A stretch of DNA of 64,000 nucleotides from Campylorhamphus procurvoides (lineage: Eukaryota > Chordata > Aves > Passeriformes > Dendrocolaptidae): positions 147,213 to 211,212 of the forward strand of contig WBMV01005000.1 in assembly GCA_013396655.1 (NCBI GenBank), in the 5' to 3' direction. The translations under genes and the position numbers were made by a program. Numbering within the stretch: position 1 is the first letter of the stretch; every line of letters starts with the position of its first letter. The notes below the pieces were generated by a model. The model was not told the origin of the DNA. It saw only the letters and a program-made list of their open reading frames with translations, and made no database searches. Below are positions 63,512 to 64,000 of this stretch, one piece after another.

Positions 63512-63763
63512 TGAGGTTTATTGCTGTGTTCCCCTTCCTCCCAGGCCCCTGGAAAGCCACCTCTTACCTTCCTAATTAGTATGCAAGCCCCAGTCAGGTT
63601 GTGTGAAACCCTCTCTGATTCGTCTCTTTGTATCCCTCCCCTTTGACCTGGCTGTGAGGCCTATAAATGACCTGGCCAGGTGAATAAATCTCTTTCTGCT
63701 TCCTGTCCTCGGCGTGTATGTGTCCTCCTTACTGAAACCTTGGAGGACCCTGTGGCCTGGCCA
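63512..63763 (+). mobile_element. LTR-like promoter/polyadenylation region, boundaries uncertain
   Basis: GC-rich sequence begins abruptly after 'tataaca' with 'tgaggtttattgctgtgttc'. It carries a TATA box (tataaat, 63662-63668) about 20 bases before AATAAA (63683-63688), followed by a U5-like 'cctgtcctcggcgtg'. This is the promoter-to-poly(A) spacing of avian retroviral LTRs on the plus strand. 'tggaggaccctgtggcc' (about 63741) lies where a primer-binding site and leader could start. It does not match a tRNA 3' end that I can name. No TSD pair was found within the window. It may be a 5' LTR whose element continues past position 64000, or a decayed solo LTR. Confidence 0.5.
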
Positions 63764-64000
63764 CGTGGAGGGGAGAGGGAGCGGATCCCATCTGCCGTGA
63801 TATAGAAGGAAAAAATGGGTTTTGTCTTAGTTATTTTCTTTTTTGGTGTGTGTGTAAACATGATGGTAACCCAACTAACAAAGTTATTAGAAGGGATTTT
63901 GTGTAAATGGTTATGTACTTCTGGCAGATTTTAAGAAAGAAAAAGAAATTTACATTTCTAAATGTGACCAGACCAATATAAAAGTTTAGGTATGTGGCAG
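63764..64000. other. Possible retroviral leader or unique flank, no gene seen
   Basis: The GC-rich character continues to about 63800 ('gaggggagagggagcgg') and then turns AT-rich. No gag-like frame is visible before the window ends. Confidence 0.35.

Noticed and set aside
63741..63758. Primer-binding site after the LTR-like region
   Set aside because: The sequence starts tgg as expected but does not match a tRNA 3' end that I can name, and no CA terminus lies directly before it.
1..64000. CRISPR arrays, rRNA, tRNA, bacterial-type operons
   Set aside because: I found no regularly spaced repeats, cloverleaf-like genes or dense coding arrangement; the sequence is vertebrate non-coding DNA.

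Overview
The window looks like non-coding DNA from a bird genome, either intergenic or deep intron. The evidence is AT-rich, stop-rich sequence scattered with 5'-truncated CR1 retrotransposons. Their 3' tails carry the avian-type octamer repeat, seen here as its complement, 'tcatagaatcatagaat'. It also holds several long terminal repeats (LTRs) of bird endogenous retroviruses. I recognise no host protein-coding exon, rRNA, tRNA or CRISPR array. The open reading frames long enough to notice are either broken retroelement reading frames or chance frames in AT-rich or low-complexity DNA. A passerine is plausible from the mix of LTRs, but the sequence alone does not fix the species.

Layout: 1-1.35 kb is unique sequence, a short CR1 tail and a C-rich block with G-quadruplex potential on the minus strand. 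At 1.35-1.94 kb is a minus-strand LTR. At 6.18-6.54 kb is a solo LTR with a perfect 6-bp target-site duplication (TSD). Old, decayed repeats lie near 10.4-10.7 and 11.1-11.25 kb. A CR1 copy (12.2-13.1 kb) is followed by an ERVL-type LTR (13.25-13.8 kb). Two CR1 tails stand back to back at 20.5-21.0 kb. An ancient plus-strand CR1/L3-like relic occupies about 32.6-33.35 kb. CR1 copies lie at 39.2-39.7 and 41.3-41.9 kb. A 744-bp solo LTR (47.3-48.1 kb) and a 962-bp solo LTR (50.1-51.0 kb) each have perfect 5-bp TSDs. The longest CR1 (56.2-57.2 kb) preserves part of the reverse-transcriptase region. The last 1.6 kb holds a 489-bp LTR with a perfect 6-bp TSD and a different plus-strand LTR-like promoter/polyadenylation region near the right edge.

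There is no operon or pathway here. The clearest result is the insertion history: at least four LTR insertions can be delimited to the base by their TSDs, and they belong to at least two integration classes (5-bp and 6-bp duplications). Every recognisable young CR1 lies on the minus strand. The DNA between the repeats contains only simple repeats, homopolymer tracts, short inverted repeats and small tandem duplications. I did not find a convincing undescribed gene system. The short perfect hairpins and the G-quadruplex candidate are the non-repeat structures most worth checking.
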